From: Thozetella sp. PMI_491
Taxonomy: Eukaryota; Ascomycota; Sordariomycetes; Chaetosphaeriales; Chaetosphaeriaceae
Length of the DNA stretch: 64,000 nt
Reading direction: 5' to 3'
Assembly: GCA_021432635.1 (NCBI GenBank)
Contig: MU270038.1
Location: 434,001 to 498,000, forward strand
Positions 61,313-64,000 of the stretch are shown here, piece after piece. The notes beneath the pieces were generated by a model. The model ran no database searches. It was given only the letters and a program-made list of their open reading frames with translations, and was not told the origin of the DNA. The position numbers and the translations under genes are program-made. Position 1 is the stretch's first letter. Each line of letters begins with the position of its first letter.

Positions 61313-62670
61313 CTACTCGTCGTCCTCGTCCGAATCCTCCTCCTCCTCAGCCTCAGCAAGCCAGGTGAGGAAGGGCTCGGCGGCTTTGTGAATCTTGCGC
61401 GAGATCTGAGCATCGACATACTTCTTGGAAGCCTTCTTGCTGCCCCACTTGCTGAAGGTCTCCTCAGACACAAGGTCGTGGTGGTAGTACAGCTGGAAGA
61501 TCTTGACCACCTTGGCGTAGGCGTCGCTATTCTCCTTGCCAAGCTCGGCAAGCAGGCGCTCGGTGCCACCGAGGAGAGCCTTCTCGTGACGCTCGGAAGT
61601 GACCATCTGGCTCGAGTCAGCTACGAACTTTAGGGAAGGGGAAAAAGAGGGAGTCATATAGATGATCGTCAACATACCTGCTTCAGCATACTAGCACGCT
61701 TGGGAATCTGAGCAACAACCTTGTCGTCAAAGATGGTCTGCACGAGAACCAAGACGGTGCGGTGCTTGGCCTCGATACCAAGCTCCTTGGCCTTGACGTA
61801 GATTTCAATATCGTCAACCTTGTTGATGTCGCCCTTCTCGGTGGCTTGCTCCTGGACCCACGTGCCCAGCTGATCGTAGACAGTGTTACCACCGCCCTCG
61901 CCATCCTCGTCATCGTCGTCGCCGTTGAGGACAAGCTTCTGCTTGAACTCGCCAGGAAGATTCTGCTGACGGGCCTTGACAGCTTCGGGGCTCATGTCCA
62001 CAGCCCAGTCGTCGTCCTTGACCTCAGCCACGTCGTCCTTGACAAAATCCTGGGCCTGAGTCTTGATCTTGACGGTGAGGGCATCGTCGTCGCTCTCAAT
62101 CTCGACGGTCTTGTTCTCGCCGTTGGGTGGGGTGGCATGGTCCGAGTTATCCTCGTCGCCACCGGAGCCGTCCTTGCCATTCTGCCTCGCCTTGCGGGCC
62201 GCTTTGCGCTCGGCCTTATCCTTCTTGCCCTTCTTCGGTACGGTCTTGAGGATGAAACCGCTGAGCTTCAACCGGATATCGACATCGGTGCGCTGGCCGC
62301 AGGCCTTGCAGTCGAGCAGAATGCGGCCATCCTTGATGTGGACATCGGTTTCAGGGTTCTTGCACTTCTTGCATAGCACGAACTTGTTTATGAAGCCGTC
62401 CAGGTAGTCCTGCAGCTTGGCGGCATCATGGGCGCCGTTGATGATCCAGCGGTCATCCGGGGGATCAATGTTGGTCTGGGCACCCAGCTCGAAGCCGAAG
62501 TACTTGATCAAGTACGACGGAGGGCGGGCTAGGGAGCCAGCCACGCTGCTGAGGTTGGGGACGACGGTCTTGATTCCGTTGCCCTTACCCTCGATCTTGG
62601 TCTGGAGGCGCTCCATCTTATACCGATAGAAGGTGTCGGTGACATCGCGGCGGACGTTGATGAGAGACAT
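61313..62670 (-). CDS. tif5: Translation initiation factor eIF5
   Basis: Exons complement(61313..61627, 61678..62670), a 50-base intron in phase 0, give 435 residues. It begins [20 protein letters not shown]; Arg 16 in FYRYKM corresponds to the Arg-15 finger that activates GTP hydrolysis by eIF2. A zinc ribbon follows with Cys 100, 103, 121 and 124 ([19 protein letters not shown]). A linker with acidic and basic clusters leads to the W2/HEAT domain ([40 protein letters not shown]), and the chain ends with an acidic-aromatic tail [19 protein letters not shown] that binds eIF2-beta and eIF3. The protein drives start-codon recognition in the 43S complex. Confidence 0.96.
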
Positions 62671-64000
62671 TTTGGCAGTTGTGCTGGCGGACCAGGCTGT
62701 CTTGATAATGAGCAGGCAGAATGGACGACGGGGAGACGGTGGGTTCGGAGTATCGTGACTTTAGTGGAGCAGGCGGGCCGAGGGGGGCATGAATGCTGGT
62801 AAACAGAGCGGACAGAGGAAACGAGCCGAGGGGGTTACTGGGCGATAGGGCTGTGCGTTGACATAGGGCAAACCTGCGGTCTGTTTTCGAGAGTATGCAT
62901 TAACGCGAGACGTCGTCAGGATGGGTTCTTTCAACCGTCGGAGTTGATGTTGGGGCTACAAGGTTTCGGTGGTATACGAAACGGAGGCAGCCTGATTGGG
63001 GAGTGTCGGAAGACGAAGGCCTGGTCGTGCTGATACATAAACAACGCGTTGTCCTGTACTGGGTTATATGTGTCTTTTGTTCCTCTGGAGACAAAGGGTC
63101 GACGGCGAGATATGATGGCGGCGCGAGGGCTGCGATCAGGATAGCTTCCTTTGGGAGAGGGGTTTGCGGGCGATGGAGGGGCCAAGAACCCGGATGACAG
63201 GGCAAGTCCCGCTTGGTGGAAAGCCGGGGGGGCTCGAGGACGCGAGAGCAGCAAAAAGGTTGTTGCGGGGGAAGAGCTGGTTTGCGCGTTGGTTAAGTCG
63301 CCTTGGACTAAGATGCCTCTGAGGGCTGGATGGATCTGAGAGTCGGGGGCGATGAGGTTTGTTGATGAAGGTTGAGGTGGCAAGTTGGGTTGGAAGAGGG
63401 TTTGTGGCAGTGGAGGTCGTTTTAAAAAAAAAAAAACGAAAAATCCGGAATGAGACGATCCAAGGGCCGATGAATAAGAAATAATGGAGAATTGGGGTTC
63501 GCCTGGTCCGTGCCTCAGGCGCCAGTCGCTTAGAGCCGGTCACGGCCTAAGGAACGCGCCGTCTTGATGCTTGTGGTTCTGAGAAGGCGCCTCGAGGCAG
63601 GATCGACCCATTCCCCCAAGACAGCCGGAAGGATCGGGCTGTCTAAGCCTTGTGCGAGAAGGCCCGCCATCTTGCATCCACTCGGCCCCTTTGCGAATTC
63701 CAAGTGGCTAGGCTACGCCCGTCGAGCGAACTGCTTGTTGTCTCTCCCTCTTGTCTGTATCTCATCCACCTCTCTTGCCCAGCATTTCCTGGGCGTCCAC
63801 AGTGAATGCGAGCATCCCCCCATGGACGCCCTCCCCCAGTCTCGAACAGAGCCTGCGTAGCCTGCGCAGCCTGCGCAACGAACCGGTGGTCGTGACAGCA
63901 CATTGTGGCTTGGGTTTTGAAGTGAGTCAATGCCAATCACACGCTCGGCTGGTAGGGGTACGTTCGCCCTGCGCTGTCGCGGGTGGCACCAGGCTCTCCC
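62671..64000. other. Upstream region of eIF5; no gene recognised
   Basis: The first few hundred bases are the promoter and leader of eIF5 on the minus strand. An A13 tract lies at 63424-63436. Open frames at 62931-63543 and 63564-63936 have no protein-like signals. Confidence 0.4.

Overview
This window comes from a filamentous ascomycete (Pezizomycotina, most likely Sordariomycetes). The evidence is the gene set (COP9 signalosome subunit 1, SAP18, Gtr2/RagC, Trm732/THADA, Tim23, eIF5, Prp18), the many short introns of about 48-150 bases with CTAAC/CTGAC-like branch sites close to the acceptor, the CT-rich leaders, and the lack of operons. It holds about 20 protein genes on both strands. Most of the gene models below were built by hand-joining exons so that the reading frame is kept and a recognisable protein results.

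Layout. 1-1.34 kb: no gene seen. 1.3-10.3 kb is a dense housekeeping block: an SRPK-like kinase (-), CSN1 (+), PRP18 (-), SAP18 (+), a tiny four-exon complex I subunit resembling NDUFB4 (-), and a Gtt1-type glutathione transferase (+) with two GC-AG introns. 11.5-25.5 kb, looser: a serine alpha/beta-hydrolase of LCAT type behind a long disordered head, a membrane protein with a CPNC motif, a four-helix MARVEL-like membrane protein, a MIF/tautomerase-fold protein inside a longer chain, and the Rag GTPase Gtr2. 25.5-44.4 kb is a gene-poor tract of nearly 19 kb with a single convincing gene (34.9 kb, unknown protein), several poly-C tracts and two runs of N next to poly-C. 44.4-62.7 kb is dense again: Trm732/THADA (-, nine exons), TIM23 (+), an unknown protein (-), a possible 44-residue MCFG protein (+), a Pro/Gln-rich unknown protein (+), dephospho-CoA kinase (+), a large protein ending in a GW/WG-repeat tail (+), and eIF5 (-). 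62.7-64 kb: no gene seen.

How the genes fit together. Most are unlinked housekeeping functions. Several are in head-to-head pairs that may share promoters: kinase/CSN1, PRP18/SAP18 (both RNA-linked), the NDUFB4-like gene/GST, and TRM732/TIM23. No rRNA, tRNA, CRISPR array or recognisable mobile element was found. The most interesting items are the GW/WG-repeat protein, which resembles an Argonaute-hook platform, the large gene-poor tract around one orphan gene, the MIF-fold protein without an N-terminal proline, and the RGG/RD tail on SAP18.
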